From: Micromonospora okii
Lineage (GTDB): Bacteria > Actinomycetota > Actinomycetes > Mycobacteriales > Micromonosporaceae
DNA length: 64,000 nt
Assembly (NCBI RefSeq): GCF_020884795.1
Contig: NZ_BBZF01000012.1
Location: 81,075-145,074 of the forward strand
Direction: 5' to 3'
Shown one piece after another: positions 15,222 to 23,347 of this stretch. How positions within the stretch are numbered: position 1 is the stretch's first letter; the number at the start of each line of letters is the position of its first letter. The translations under genes and the position numbers were made by a program. Under the pieces are notes generated by a model. It was given only the letters and a program-made list of their open reading frames with translations. It was not told the DNA's origin and ran no database searches.

Positions 15222-18011
15222 GTGCGACTCGGGCGGTTCGCGGTCGTCTTCGAGCCGGGCGACCCGCCCCGGACCGGCACGGTCAGCTTCTACGACCCCG
15301 CCGGCCACGCCCTCCCCGAGGAGTTCGACGAGCTGGGGGAGTGTGGCGAGCTGGACCTCGCCCTTCCCCTCGACGGCCCCGTGGCGGCGTGGACGCTCCC
15401 GGTCTGCGCCGTTCCGGTCGGCGACGCCATCCGTCACCTCGTGGCGCTGCGCGACGCCGAGGACGTCACCCCCGCCGCCGCGTTCTGGTCGGCGGTGGCG
15501 GTCACCGGCCTGCACCTGGCCGCCCGGGGGCGGCTGCTGCCCGGCGTCTCCCCCGACGGCTACGACGCCTGGCGGGTGGGCCCGTTCGACGTCGCCGACG
15601 TGGAGCGCATCCGGGCCCTCGCCGCGGCGATGCCGCCCGAGGCCCGCGCGATGCCGGTCGACGTCGCCGCCGAGCAGCTCGTGCTGCCCGAGCCGGAGGG
15701 GCTGATCCGGGCCTTCCTCGACGCGGTGGCCGACACCCTGCCGCGCATCCCCGCCGCGACCTGGCTGGCCGGCGACCCCCGGTTCACCGGCCTGGAGCCC
15801 GAGCCGGCCGACGACCTGGCCGACTGGGCGAAGGAGGTCTCCGCCGGGGTCGACACCGGCCTGCGGGTGGCGCTGCGGCTGGAGGGCCGGGGCGACCTCG
15901 ACACCACGCCGCTGACCGCCGTGGTCCGGATGCGCAGCCTCGCCGACCCCACCCTGGTCAGCGACGCGGCGGCGCTGTGGGAGGGCGACGAGCACGGCCT
16001 CGGCGAGGGGGCCACCTTCGAGGCGATGCTGGCCGTGCGGCGCGCCGCCGCCGTGTGGACCCCGCTGGGCCGGCTCCTCGACGAGGCCGCGCCGGTGGAG
16101 CTGGAGCTGCTCGACGAGGACCTGGTCGACCTGCTCGGCGGCGCCGAGGCCCGGCTCGCCGCCGCCGGCATCGACATCGAGTGGCCGCCGCAGCTCTCCC
16201 GCGAGCTGAACGCCCGGGCGCTGGTCAGCTCCCCGCCGGAGCCGCCCGCCGAGGTGGCCGCCTTCTTCCGCTCCTCCGTGCCGATGTCGCTGAGCTGGCA
16301 GCTCACCCTGGCCGGCGCGCCGCTGACCGACGCGGAGATGGACCTGGTCGCCAAGTCCCGGCCCATCGTGCGGCTGCGCGAGCAGTGGGTGGCCGTCGAG
16401 CCCGAGCTGGCCCGCAAGTCCCGCGAGCGGCAGCTCAAGCCCCTGAAGGCGTACGACGCGCTGGCCGCGACGCTGATCGGCAGCGCCGAGGTCGAGGGCG
16501 AGCGGGTGGAGGTGGTGGCCGACGGCTGGCTCGGCGCGCTGCGCGAGCGGATGGCCGAGCCCGACGGCGGGCCCGAGCCGCTGGAGCCGCCGGTCGCCCT
16601 CGACGGCACCCTGCGCGAGTACCAGCTCCGCGGCCTGCGCTGGCTGGAGCGGATGACCTCGCTCGGCTTCGGCGGCTGCCTCGCCGACGACATGGGCCTG
16701 GGCAAGACCGTCACGGTCATCTCGCTGCACCTGCGCCGCCAGGCCGACCCGGCCAGCGCCGGGCCGACCCTGGTGATCTGCCCCGCGTCGGTGCTCGGCA
16801 ACTGGGAGCGGGAGATCCGCCGGTTCGCCCCCGGCACGCCCGTACGCCGCTTCCACGGCACCGCCCGCTCCCTCGACGACCTGGCCGACGGATTCGTGCT
16901 GACCAGCTACGGCACCATGCGGGTCGACGCCGGCAGCCTCGCCGCCCAGGACTGGGCCATGGTGATCGCCGACGAGGCGCAGTACGTCAAGAACCGGCTC
17001 AGCGGCACCGCGAAGGCGCTGCGGGAGATCCCCGCCCGCGCCCGGGTCGCGCTCACCGGCACGCCCGTGGAGAACAACCTCTCCGAGCTGTGGGCGATCC
17101 TCGACTGGACCACCCCCGGCCTGCTCGACAAGGTCGGCACGTTCCGGGCGCGGTGGGCCCGCCCCATCGAGGTCGACCGCGACGGCGCCACCGTGGAGCG
17201 GCTGTCCCGGCTGGTCCGGCCGTTCCTGATGCGCCGCCGCAAGTCCGACCCCGGCATCGCCCCCGAGCTGCCCCCGAAGACCGTCACCGACCACCTCGTC
17301 TCGCTCACCGGCGAGCAGGCGACCCTCTACCAGAAGGTGGTCGCCGAGGTGATGGCCGAGATCCGGGCCAGCACCACGAACATCGCCCGCCGGGGCCTGG
17401 TGCTCAAGCTGCTGGTCGGCCTCAAGCAGGTCTGCAACCACCCGGCGCACTACCTCAAGGAGCCGCACGGCAAGCTCACCGGCCGGTCGGAGAAGCTGCA
17501 ACTCCTCGACGACCTGCTGGAGACCATCCTCGCCGAGGACGGCGGCGCGCTGGTCTTCACCCAGTACGTCCAGATGGCCCGGCTGCTGGAGCGGCACCTG
17601 GCCGAGCGGGGCGTGCCCGCGCAACTGCTGCACGGCGGCACGCCCGTGCCCCAGCGGGAGGAGATGGTGCGCCGGTTCCAGGCCGGCGACGTGCCCGTCT
17701 TCCTGCTGTCGCTCAAGGCGGCCGGCACCGGCCTCAACCTGACCCGGGCCGACCACGTCATCCACTACGACCGGTGGTGGAACCCGGCGGTGGAGGAGCA
17801 GGCCACCGACCGCGCCTACCGGATCGGGCAGACCAAGCCGGTGCAGGTGCACCGGCTCATCGCCCAGGGCACCCTGGAGGACCGCATCGCCGCCCTGCTG
17901 GAGTCCAAGCGGGAGCTGGCCGACGCGGTGCTCACCGGCGGCGAGACCGCCCTGACCGAACTGTCCGACGCCGAGCTGCTCCGGCTCGTGCAGCTCCGCG
18001 ACGAGGGATGA
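15222..18011 (+). CDS. SNF2/HepA-family helicase-like ATPase
   Basis: A 929-aa protein. The N-terminal half is the actinobacterial SNF2-associated domain. The ATPase core has DDMGLGKT near residue 489, the DEAQ box (IADEAQYVK) near 582, TGTPVENNLSELW, and the C-terminal helicase half ending in RAYRIGQT near 866. It is a double-stranded-DNA translocase that remodels protein-DNA complexes. GTG 15222 follows CTGGAGGCAC. It is translationally coupled (ATGA) to a SWIM zinc-finger protein, a pairing that recurs in actinobacteria. Its promoter carries the same operator type as the ABC exporter. It is probably a chromosomal gene pair captured between cluster segments, though co-regulation is possible. 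Confidence 0.92.
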   Translation: MRLGRFAVVFEPGDPPRTGTVSFYDPAGHALPEEFDELGECGELDLALPLDGPVAAWTLPVCAVPVGDAIRHLVALRDAEDVTPAAAFWSAVAVTGLHLAARGRLLPGVSPDGYDAWRVGPFDVADVERIRALAAAMPPEARAMPVDVAAEQLVLPEPEGLIRAFLDAVADTLPRIPAATWLAGDPRFTGLEPEPADDLADWAKEVSAGVDTGLRVALRLEGRGDLDTTPLTAVVRMRSLADPTLVSDAAALWEGDEHGLGEGATFEAMLAVRRAAAVWTPLGRLLDEAAPVELELLDEDLVDLLGGAEARLAAAGIDIEWPPQLSRELNARALVSSPPEPPAEVAAFFRSSVPMSLSWQLTLAGAPLTDAEMDLVAKSRPIVRLREQWVAVEPELARKSRERQLKPLKAYDALAATLIGSAEVEGERVEVVADGWLGALRERMAEPDGGPEPLEPPVALDGTLREYQLRGLRWLERMTSLGFGGCLADDMGLGKTVTVISLHLRRQADPASAGPTLVICPASVLGNWEREIRRFAPGTPVRRFHGTARSLDDLADGFVLTSYGTMRVDAGSLAAQDWAMVIADEAQYVKNRLSGTAKALREIPARARVALTGTPVENNLSELWAILDWTTPGLLDKVGTFRARWARPIEVDRDGATVERLSRLVRPFLMRRRKSDPGIAPELPPKTVTDHLVSLTGEQATLYQKVVAEVMAEIRASTTNIARRGLVLKLLVGLKQVCNHPAHYLKEPHGKLTGRSEKLQLLDDLLETILAEDGGALVFTQYVQMARLLERHLAERGVPAQLLHGGTPVPQREEMVRRFQAGDVPVFLLSLKAAGTGLNLTRADHVIHYDRWWNPAVEEQATDRAYRIGQTKPVQVHRLIAQGTLEDRIAALLESKRELADAVLTGGETALTELSDAELLRLVQLRDEG

Positions 18012-19324
18012 GGAAGCGCGACGTGGACTTCGACTTCGAGTTCGACGACGACGAGCTGGAGCAGGACGACGACGCGGAGCTGTCCGAGGACGACCGGCGG
18101 GCGCGCAGCTTCCCGAAGTTCGGCGCCGGCAAGCGGATCGGCAAGAAGTTCGCCGACACCTGGTGGGGCAACGCCTGGATCGACGCGATGGAGCGCATCG
18201 CGCTCGACCCCGAGCAGCTCAAGAAGGCCCGCCGGTACGCCTTCGCCGGGCAGGTCGGGCCGATCACCGTCAGCCCGGGCCGGATCTCCGCCGGAGTGCA
18301 CGACGGCGACCAGTACACCCCGCACGACACGGTGGTGCGCATCGGCACCCTCTCCGAGGCGGAGTGGGACCGGCTGCTGGACAAGGTCGCCGCGAAGGCC
18401 GGGCACATCGCCGCCCTGCTCGACCGGGACATGCCGCACGACCTGGTGAACACCGCCGACGACGCCGGGGTGCGCCTGCTGCCCGGCTTCGGCGACCTGG
18501 AGCCGGAGTGCGACTGCCCCTCCTGGGACCACCCGTGCCGGCACGCCGCCGCGCTGGCGTACCAGGCGGCGTGGCTGCTCGACCGCGACCCGTTCGTGCT
18601 GCTGCTCATGCGCGGCCGGGGCGAGGCCGAGCTGATGGAGGAGCTGCGGCAGCGCAACGCCCGCCGCGCCATCGCCGCCGACGACGCCGACGCCCTGGCC
18701 GGCACCCCGGCCGAGGAGGCGTACGCCGCGCCCGCCGTACCGCTGCCCGAGCCGCCCCGGCCGGTGACCGGCGACCCGATGGCGCTGGGCCCGCTGCTCG
18801 CCGAGCACGAGGCCGCCGGGCTCGACGCCGAGGCGCTCGGGCTGCTCGCCGCCGACGCGGCGACCCGGGCCCGGCACCTGCTCGCCGCGACCGCCGACGA
18901 GGTGCTGGCCCCGGAGCCCGACGCCTGGCAGGACGCCGTGCGCCTGGCCGCCCGGATGCCCCGGTCCCGGGCGGCGAAGCGGCTCGGCGAGGCCAGCGGC
19001 CGGGCGGCGGAGCTGCCCCGGGCGATCAAGGCGTGGGAGTACGCGGGCGCGGCCGGCGTGGACGTCGTCGACGCGGTGTTCAGCCCCCCGAAGGAGCTGG
19101 TCGCCCAGGCCACCGACGCGTTGCGCGAGGCGGGCGAGGTCGACGGCGCCGCGCCGGAGGTGAAGAGCTGGCGCAACCGGTGGACCATCGGCCGCGACGT
19201 GCAGGTGCGCTACGGCCGCGACGGCCGCTGGTACCCGTTCCGCAAGCGGTCGGGGGAGTGGTGGCCGGCGGGCGCGCCCAGCCCCGACCCGGCCGACGCC
19301 CTGCTCGACCTGCCCCGGGACTGA
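18008..19324 (+). CDS. SWIM zinc-finger protein
   Basis: A 438-aa protein. It has an acidic N-terminus (DFDFEFDDDELEQDDD), then a conserved SFPKFGAGKRIGKKFADTWWGNAWIDAME segment and the SWIM motif CDCPSWDHPCRH (C-x-C-xn-C-x-H) around residues 164-175. The C-terminal part is helical and Ala-rich, ending in a Trp/Arg-rich strand region. SWIM domains chelate zinc and bind DNA or protein. With the overlapping SNF2 gene it is expected to form a DNA-remodelling or repair pair whose exact role is unknown. It has no obvious biosynthetic function. Confidence 0.88.
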   Translation: MRKRDVDFDFEFDDDELEQDDDAELSEDDRRARSFPKFGAGKRIGKKFADTWWGNAWIDAMERIALDPEQLKKARRYAFAGQVGPITVSPGRISAGVHDGDQYTPHDTVVRIGTLSEAEWDRLLDKVAAKAGHIAALLDRDMPHDLVNTADDAGVRLLPGFGDLEPECDCPSWDHPCRHAAALAYQAAWLLDRDPFVLLLMRGRGEAELMEELRQRNARRAIAADDADALAGTPAEEAYAAPAVPLPEPPRPVTGDPMALGPLLAEHEAAGLDAEALGLLAADAATRARHLLAATADEVLAPEPDAWQDAVRLAARMPRSRAAKRLGEASGRAAELPRAIKAWEYAGAAGVDVVDAVFSPPKELVAQATDALREAGEVDGAAPEVKSWRNRWTIGRDVQVRYGRDGRWYPFRKRSGEWWPAGAPSPDPADALLDLPRD

Positions 19325-19370
19325 CCGCCCGGCAGGCTGCTGGGGGCTCCCTCCCCTCTACGATGGACGG

Positions 19371-19805
19371 ATGGCATCGGTCAAGCAGGTCCAGGTCACC
19401 TTCGACTGCGCGGAGCCCGAGCGCGTGGCCCGGTTCTGGTGCGAAGTGTTGGGGTACGTCGTGCCACCGCCACCGGAGGGGTTCGCCAACTGGGACGACT
19501 TCAACCGGGTCCTACCGCCGGAGCTTCAGGATTCGGCCTTCGCCTGCGTCGACCCCACGGGTGCGGGCCCCCGGCTGTTCTTCCAGCGCGTTCCCGAAGG
19601 CAAGGTCGGCAAGAACCGGTTGCACCTCGACGTGCGGGTCGGTGCCGGGCTCGTGGGCGACGAGCGCCTGGCCGTGCTCGAGGCCGAATGCGCGCGACTG
19701 GTCGCGCTCGGCGCGACACGGGTGCGACTGCTGACCGCCGACGGCTACAACGAGTCGTGCCTGGTGATGCAGGACGTCGAGGGCAACGAGTTCTGCCTCG
19801 ACTGA
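19371..19805 (+). CDS. VOC/glyoxalase-superfamily protein
   Basis: A 144-aa single-domain protein with the paired beta-alpha-beta-beta-beta architecture. The first half is VQVTFDCAEPERVARFWCEVLGY. The second is NRLHLDVRVG...LEAECARLVALGATRVRLL...CLVMQDVEGNEFCLD, ending in the typical DxEGNEFCL motif. Possible metal ligands are the His of LHLDV and the Glu of GNEF. Members range from glyoxalases and dioxygenases to bleomycin-type binding resistance proteins, and nothing here decides between them. It is a single gene before a convergent junction. Confidence 0.8.
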   Translation: MASVKQVQVTFDCAEPERVARFWCEVLGYVVPPPPEGFANWDDFNRVLPPELQDSAFACVDPTGAGPRLFFQRVPEGKVGKNRLHLDVRVGAGLVGDERLAVLEAECARLVALGATRVRLLTADGYNESCLVMQDVEGNEFCLD

Positions 19806-19905
19806 GCGCCTTTCACCGGCCGGGTTCCACCACCTGGACCGGAGCGGCATCCGGCACGGCTCCACCGGGCCCGTCGGCGCGCTCGGCCAACCCCACCTTT
19901 CACCG

Positions 19906-19976
19906 CCTTTGCTCTGCTTCCACCGACGCAACGGTTACGCCGCGTAAGTGTTGCATCGGCGGAAGCAGAGCAAAGG
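19906..19976. repeat. 71-bp near-perfect palindrome, dispersed element copy 2
   Basis: Arms CCTTTGCTCTGCTTCC (19906-19921) and its exact complement (19961-19976) enclose a second, nearly complete inverted repeat (CGACGCAAC with TTACGC, facing GCGTAA with GTTGCATCG). In all, 35-nt arms differ at about four positions. It lies between convergent genes (VOC rightward, XRE leftward), shares its ends with 4597-4723, and would act as a bidirectional terminator. Confidence 0.8.
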
Positions 19977-20098
19977 GAGCGCAAGGGTGCATGAGCCAGT
20001 GGACAGCAGCGGGTCTCGACGACGCCTCTGACGATGCGTCACGGCGGCCCCTTCGTGCCGTACGAGCAGGCTGAGTAGCGCAGGCCCGACGGTGCCCG

Positions 20099-21304
20099 TC
20101 AGACCGGGAGGCCGACGGCGGTGGCCAGGGCTGCCACGTCGGCCGGGAGCGGTCCGCCGCGTGCCAGGTCGGCGATGACGGTACGGGCCACCGGTCGTAG
20201 CCGTACTTCGGCGGGTGCGGTGCGGTCGGCGTGGATCAGGGTGCGTCCGGCCGCGAGGAGGTCGCCGACCAACAGGTACGCCCGCGCGATGTCGAGCAGG
20301 AATGCGGCGCGGTGTTCGACGGGCAGTCGTCGCCATTGGCCGGAGGCGACGACCTGGGTGTGTCGGGTGATGGCCTGGTGGGCGTTGCCGAGGTCGGCGG
20401 TGGTGGTGATGCGGGCGAGTGCGACGGTGGCGGGGCCGAAGCCGACGTGGTGCGGGTCGGTGTCGTCGTCCACCTGCGCGGCGATGTCGGCCGCCTGGTC
20501 GAGGAGTTCCCGTACTCCGTCCGCGTCGGCGCAGGCTGCGGCGGCGTGGGCGGCCTCGACCAGCAGGGCTCCGCGCAGCGGCAGCATGTCGGGGCTGTCG
20601 TGGGGCGGTCGGTGGGTGGTGGTGTGGTGTGCGGCGGGGAGGGTGGCGGCGAGGGCGAGTGGGGCGCGGCCGAGGGCGCGTAGCGCTTGGGCGAGCGGTA
20701 CGACGGCTGTCGCGGACAGGGGTGGGTTGCCGGTGGCGGTGGCGATGGCGCGGTCGGCGGCGAGCCAGGCGAGGTCGGCTTCGCCGAGTTTGACCAGTAC
20801 GGAGGCGGTGATCCGGTACGCCTGCACGAGCAGGCCGGCCGTGTCGTCGTCCCGGTAGGCGGTGTGGGTGTGTCGGGTGTCGCCGAGCAGGTCGGGTAAC
20901 GCTCGGAGGAGGGCGGGGTAGTCGGCGTGGTCGTAGGTGAGCCAGGCGTGCCCGACGCGCCGGCTCAGCTCGTTGGGTGGGGTGGTGGGTGGGCCGTACG
21001 GGTCGGGGTGGCTGTCGTAGCGGGCGAGGGCGGCGCGTACCGCGTCGATCCCGGCCGCGACCGTTGCGCCGCTGGTCGTCCGTGGTGGGGTGGTGCGGCC
21101 GAGCAGGAGGGTGGGGTCGACGCGCAGGACGGTGGCGACTTCGGTGATGACGGAGTACCTGTCGAGGGTGCGGACGCCGCGTTCGACCTTGTCGACCCAG
21201 CTCTTGGATTTGCCGAGGCGGTCGGCGAGCATCTGCTGGGTCATCTGCCGCCGGGTCCGCAGGCGGGCGACGCGGCGGCCTATGGGCAGGTCACGGTTGG
21301 CCAC
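20099..21304 (-). CDS. XRE-family regulator with a helical sensor domain
   Basis: A 401-aa protein. An N-terminal Cro/C1-type helix-turn-helix spans residues 8-62 (IGRRVARLRTRRQMTQQMLADRLGKSKSWVDKVERG). About 330 residues of Ala-rich TPR-like helices follow. This architecture is frequent in actinobacterial integrative elements and in their chromosomal remnants. Its start overlaps the end of the upstream 162-aa gene by 14 bp, and that gene overlaps the DivIVA-like gene, so the three form a leftward operon. Third-position GC is visibly lower here than in the polyketide genes, which suggests separate origin. The target is unknown. Confidence 0.82.
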   Translation of the reverse strand: MANRDLPIGRRVARLRTRRQMTQQMLADRLGKSKSWVDKVERGVRTLDRYSVITEVATVLRVDPTLLLGRTTPPRTTSGATVAAGIDAVRAALARYDSHPDPYGPPTTPPNELSRRVGHAWLTYDHADYPALLRALPDLLGDTRHTHTAYRDDDTAGLLVQAYRITASVLVKLGEADLAWLAADRAIATATGNPPLSATAVVPLAQALRALGRAPLALAATLPAAHHTTTHRPPHDSPDMLPLRGALLVEAAHAAAACADADGVRELLDQAADIAAQVDDDTDPHHVGFGPATVALARITTTADLGNAHQAITRHTQVVASGQWRRLPVEHRAAFLLDIARAYLLVGDLLAAGRTLIHADRTAPAEVRLRPVARTVIADLARGGPLPADVAALATAVGLPV

Positions 21305-21779
21305 GACGCCACCGCCGGTCGGGTACGGCCCGGGTGGTCTCCTCGGCCGGTATCCGTTCCGCCTCGGCCAGCTCCAGAATCCGTCGCCGCGCCGCCTCCC
21401 GCTCGGCTTCCTGGATCTGCTCGCCCCGGCTCTGCTTCGCTTCGTCGTCCCTGCTGGCCATGTCTGCTGCCTCCTGGTGGGTGTGTGTGCCTTTGCCGTC
21501 GGCGGCCTGGCGGGTCGGTTGTTCCTGGGTCGCCCATGACCCGAGCGGCCGGGCGCACCAGCCCACGAAGCGTTCGGTGACCTCGGCGGCGCTCAGGCCG
21601 GTGATCTCGGTGTGGGCGTCGCGTAGGTGCTCGCTCATGTAGCGGGTGAGGGTGCGGATGTTGCAGTGGCACAGCTCCTTGAGCTGCCGTTTACGTGTCG
21701 GGCACGGCCACGGTTCGCCGCAGGCCAGGCAGTTCCAGTCGGGCCGCGACGGCCCGTGCAACGCCGGATAGTCACCCAT
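21291..21779 (-). CDS. Conserved small Cys-containing protein of unknown function
   Basis: A 162-aa protein with N-terminal WNCLACGEPWPC and LCHCN clusters that could bind zinc. A helical segment (VTERFVGWCARPLGSW) and a long charged coiled-coil-like tail (DEAKQSRGEQIQEAEREAARRRILELAEAE) follow. I do not recognise a named family. I have seen similar CxxC proteins beside XRE regulators in actinobacterial mobile elements, but that is memory only. It overlaps the neighbouring genes by 8 and 14 bp, so it is co-translated with the XRE regulator and the DivIVA-like protein. Confidence 0.6.
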   Translation of the reverse strand: MGDYPALHGPSRPDWNCLACGEPWPCPTRKRQLKELCHCNIRTLTRYMSEHLRDAHTEITGLSAAEVTERFVGWCARPLGSWATQEQPTRQAADGKGTHTHQEAADMASRDDEAKQSRGEQIQEAEREAARRRILELAEAERIPAEETTRAVPDRRWRRGQP

Positions 21780-22203
21780 CGCCCCGCCCGTCGTCCGCCC
21801 TCCGGTGGCCGCCGGGCTGCCGACGCGAGTAGGGCGGGCACATGGGCGGACGGCGGTACTCGTTGCGGGGACGTGGTGTCCAGGGTGTGCGCAGCCGCCA
21901 GCGCTCCGCGCGTAGCTCGGCCACGGTGTCCCGGTAGTAGCTGGCCTCGTCCCGGGCGGTGACGATTTCCCGGTACAGGGCGTCCAGGTCGGCCTCGACC
22001 CGGCCCAAAAATCTTCCGACCGCCTCCGGGTCCAGGCCCCGCCGACCGAACCGGGTCAACGGGAACCGCTGCCACCGGATGTCGGTCGGCGTCAGCAGGT
22101 TCCGCCGGGACCGGTAGACCCCGCCTTCCGCCGTGGCACGGCCGATCCCGGGGGAGGGGATGGCCTCTGTCGGGTCTGGTGGCTCGTCTGGGTTGGGCTC
22201 CAT
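21772..22203 (-). CDS. DivIVA-domain-like small protein
   Basis: A 143-aa protein. Its centre (RFPLTRFGRRGLDPEAVGRFLGRVEADLDAL) matches the DivIVA N-terminal signature, F-x-x-x-R-x-G-x-D-x-x-x-V-x-x-F, followed by a coiled coil (LYREIVTARDEASYYRDTVAELRAE). The C-terminus is Arg/Pro-rich. ATG 22203 is preceded by CGGAGG; the upstream ATG at 22239 has no ribosome site. It is first in the leftward XRE operon. It could be a scaffold or partner of the regulator; the role is unknown. Confidence 0.65.
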   Translation of the reverse strand: MEPNPDEPPDPTEAIPSPGIGRATAEGGVYRSRRNLLTPTDIRWQRFPLTRFGRRGLDPEAVGRFLGRVEADLDALYREIVTARDEASYYRDTVAELRAERWRLRTPWTPRPRNEYRRPPMCPPYSRRQPGGHRRADDGRGDG

Positions 22204-22319
22204 GGGCCTCCGTCCTGTCCTGTCGATGCCTTGACGCATCTGATGGGACTGCGGTTGTAGTGGCTGTGCTGGACCGTCCCCGCGTCAGACGCCAGCCAGG
22301 GAGCGGGGACTCGCTCAAT

Positions 22320-22340
22320 CTAGGTCACTGTATGACCTAG
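22320..22340. promoter_or_regulatory. Operator-like palindrome CTAGGTCA-5-TGACCTAG
   Basis: Perfect 8-bp arms around CTGTA, with a third AGGTCA copy immediately to the right. It sits between the leftward XRE operon and the rightward GntR gene. It is probably the binding site of one of these two regulators. Confidence 0.65.
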
Positions 22341-22408
22341 GTCAATCACTGCGCGGAGTCTGCCGGCGAGTCGTGATCTAATCGCCGGGCCAGCCAGGGA
22401 GAGACCAC

Positions 22409-22636
22409 ATGCCCATACCGATGTCGTCGCGGCAGATCGCAGACGACCTGACCGCCCGGATCGCCGCTCGGGAGTACCAGCCGGGCACCAAGCTGCCGTC
22501 GCTGCGAGAGTTGGCCGACCTGTACTCGGTCAGCGTGTCAACCATTCAGCGAGCCCTGGAGCTGACCCGTGAGCGCAGACTTACGGTGGGTCGTGCCGGC
22601 AGTGGGGTGTACGTAGTGGACGAGCCGCCAGCGTAG
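22409..22636 (+). CDS. Small GntR-family regulator (winged helix only)
   Basis: A 75-aa protein consisting only of the GntR winged-helix domain: IADDLTARIAAREYQPGTKLPSLRELADLYSVSVSTIQRALELTRERRLTVGRAGSGVYV. No effector domain follows. Such short GntR proteins are common in actinomycete integrative elements. GGGAGAG precedes ATG 22409. The gene diverges from the XRE/DivIVA operon across a palindromic operator. Confidence 0.85.
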   Translation: MPIPMSSRQIADDLTARIAAREYQPGTKLPSLRELADLYSVSVSTIQRALELTRERRLTVGRAGSGVYVVDEPPA

Positions 22637-22671
22637 GAAGCCTCGCGAATATCGCGCTCGACGTTGTTCGC

Positions 22672-23190
22672 TCATTCTTCGATCTGGCGAGATGGTCGGC
22701 GAGCGTGGTAGAGACGCGCAAGTGCCGCACGGATGGCCGGCACCGCTTCAGCGGGGTGGTGATCGGGGGGAAGGTGCTCGATCGCTGCATAGACCGCCTT
22801 CTCGATGTCTCTGACGGTGAGGCCGTCGGGTAGACGCTGGAACCAGCGGTAGCCGGTCGGCTGCTGCGGCAGTCCTACATCGTGCAGATACGAGTTCGCG
22901 GCCTCGTCGATGATCGCTTGGTCATCGGCCGTGCGCGGCTCGAAGAACGTGCGCTCTCCGGCGCGGTCGATGATCGTCACCTTGATTTGATGTTGCCGGG
23001 TCTCAGCGAACCGAACCAGGGTGGCGGGGTCGGCCAGGTAGCCGAGCATGGCATCCCAGCCGGATCCGTTCAGCTCCCAGTACCTTCCATCGGGAGTGTC
23101 GATGGCATGGCGCTCGGAGTTGTCCGGCGGTGAACCGGGGAACGGCTGGGCCGTCTCCCACGCGTTCCGTGCGGCGCTGGTGTCGCCCAT
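22672..23190 (-). CDS. Hypothetical protein
   Basis: A 172-aa soluble protein starting at ATG 23190 with AAGGAG about 6 nt upstream. It contains WELNGSGWDAMLGYLADPATLVRFAETRQ, a YLHDVGLPQQPTGYRWFQRLPDGLTVRDIEKAVYAAIEHLP segment and no recognisable catalytic motif. I do not recognise the family. Codon use is less GC-extreme than in the flanking cluster genes, like the rest of the 20.1-23.2 kb island. The role is unknown. Confidence 0.6.
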   Translation of the reverse strand: MGDTSAARNAWETAQPFPGSPPDNSERHAIDTPDGRYWELNGSGWDAMLGYLADPATLVRFAETRQHQIKVTIIDRAGERTFFEPRTADDQAIIDEAANSYLHDVGLPQQPTGYRWFQRLPDGLTVRDIEKAVYAAIEHLPPDHHPAEAVPAIRAALARLYHARRPSRQIEE

Positions 23191-23347
23191 GCTGCTCCTT
23201 GCGAGACGGCACGCTCGCGGCTTCCCGCAGGGGCGGGAACGTGGTCACGCATCCGTATTCACCATTCACCCGTGATGGTATGACCTCGGACCGGGCAGGG
23301 GCGGACAATCGCTGAAGGTCAGTGGCGTGCGGTAAGCCGGTTGTTGC

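Noticed and set aside
14436..17852. A 1138-codon minus-strand frame opposite the E1-beta and SNF2 genes
   Set aside because: Antisense shadow of high-GC genes; no motifs or ribosome site, and it crosses two unrelated plus-strand genes and a terminator.
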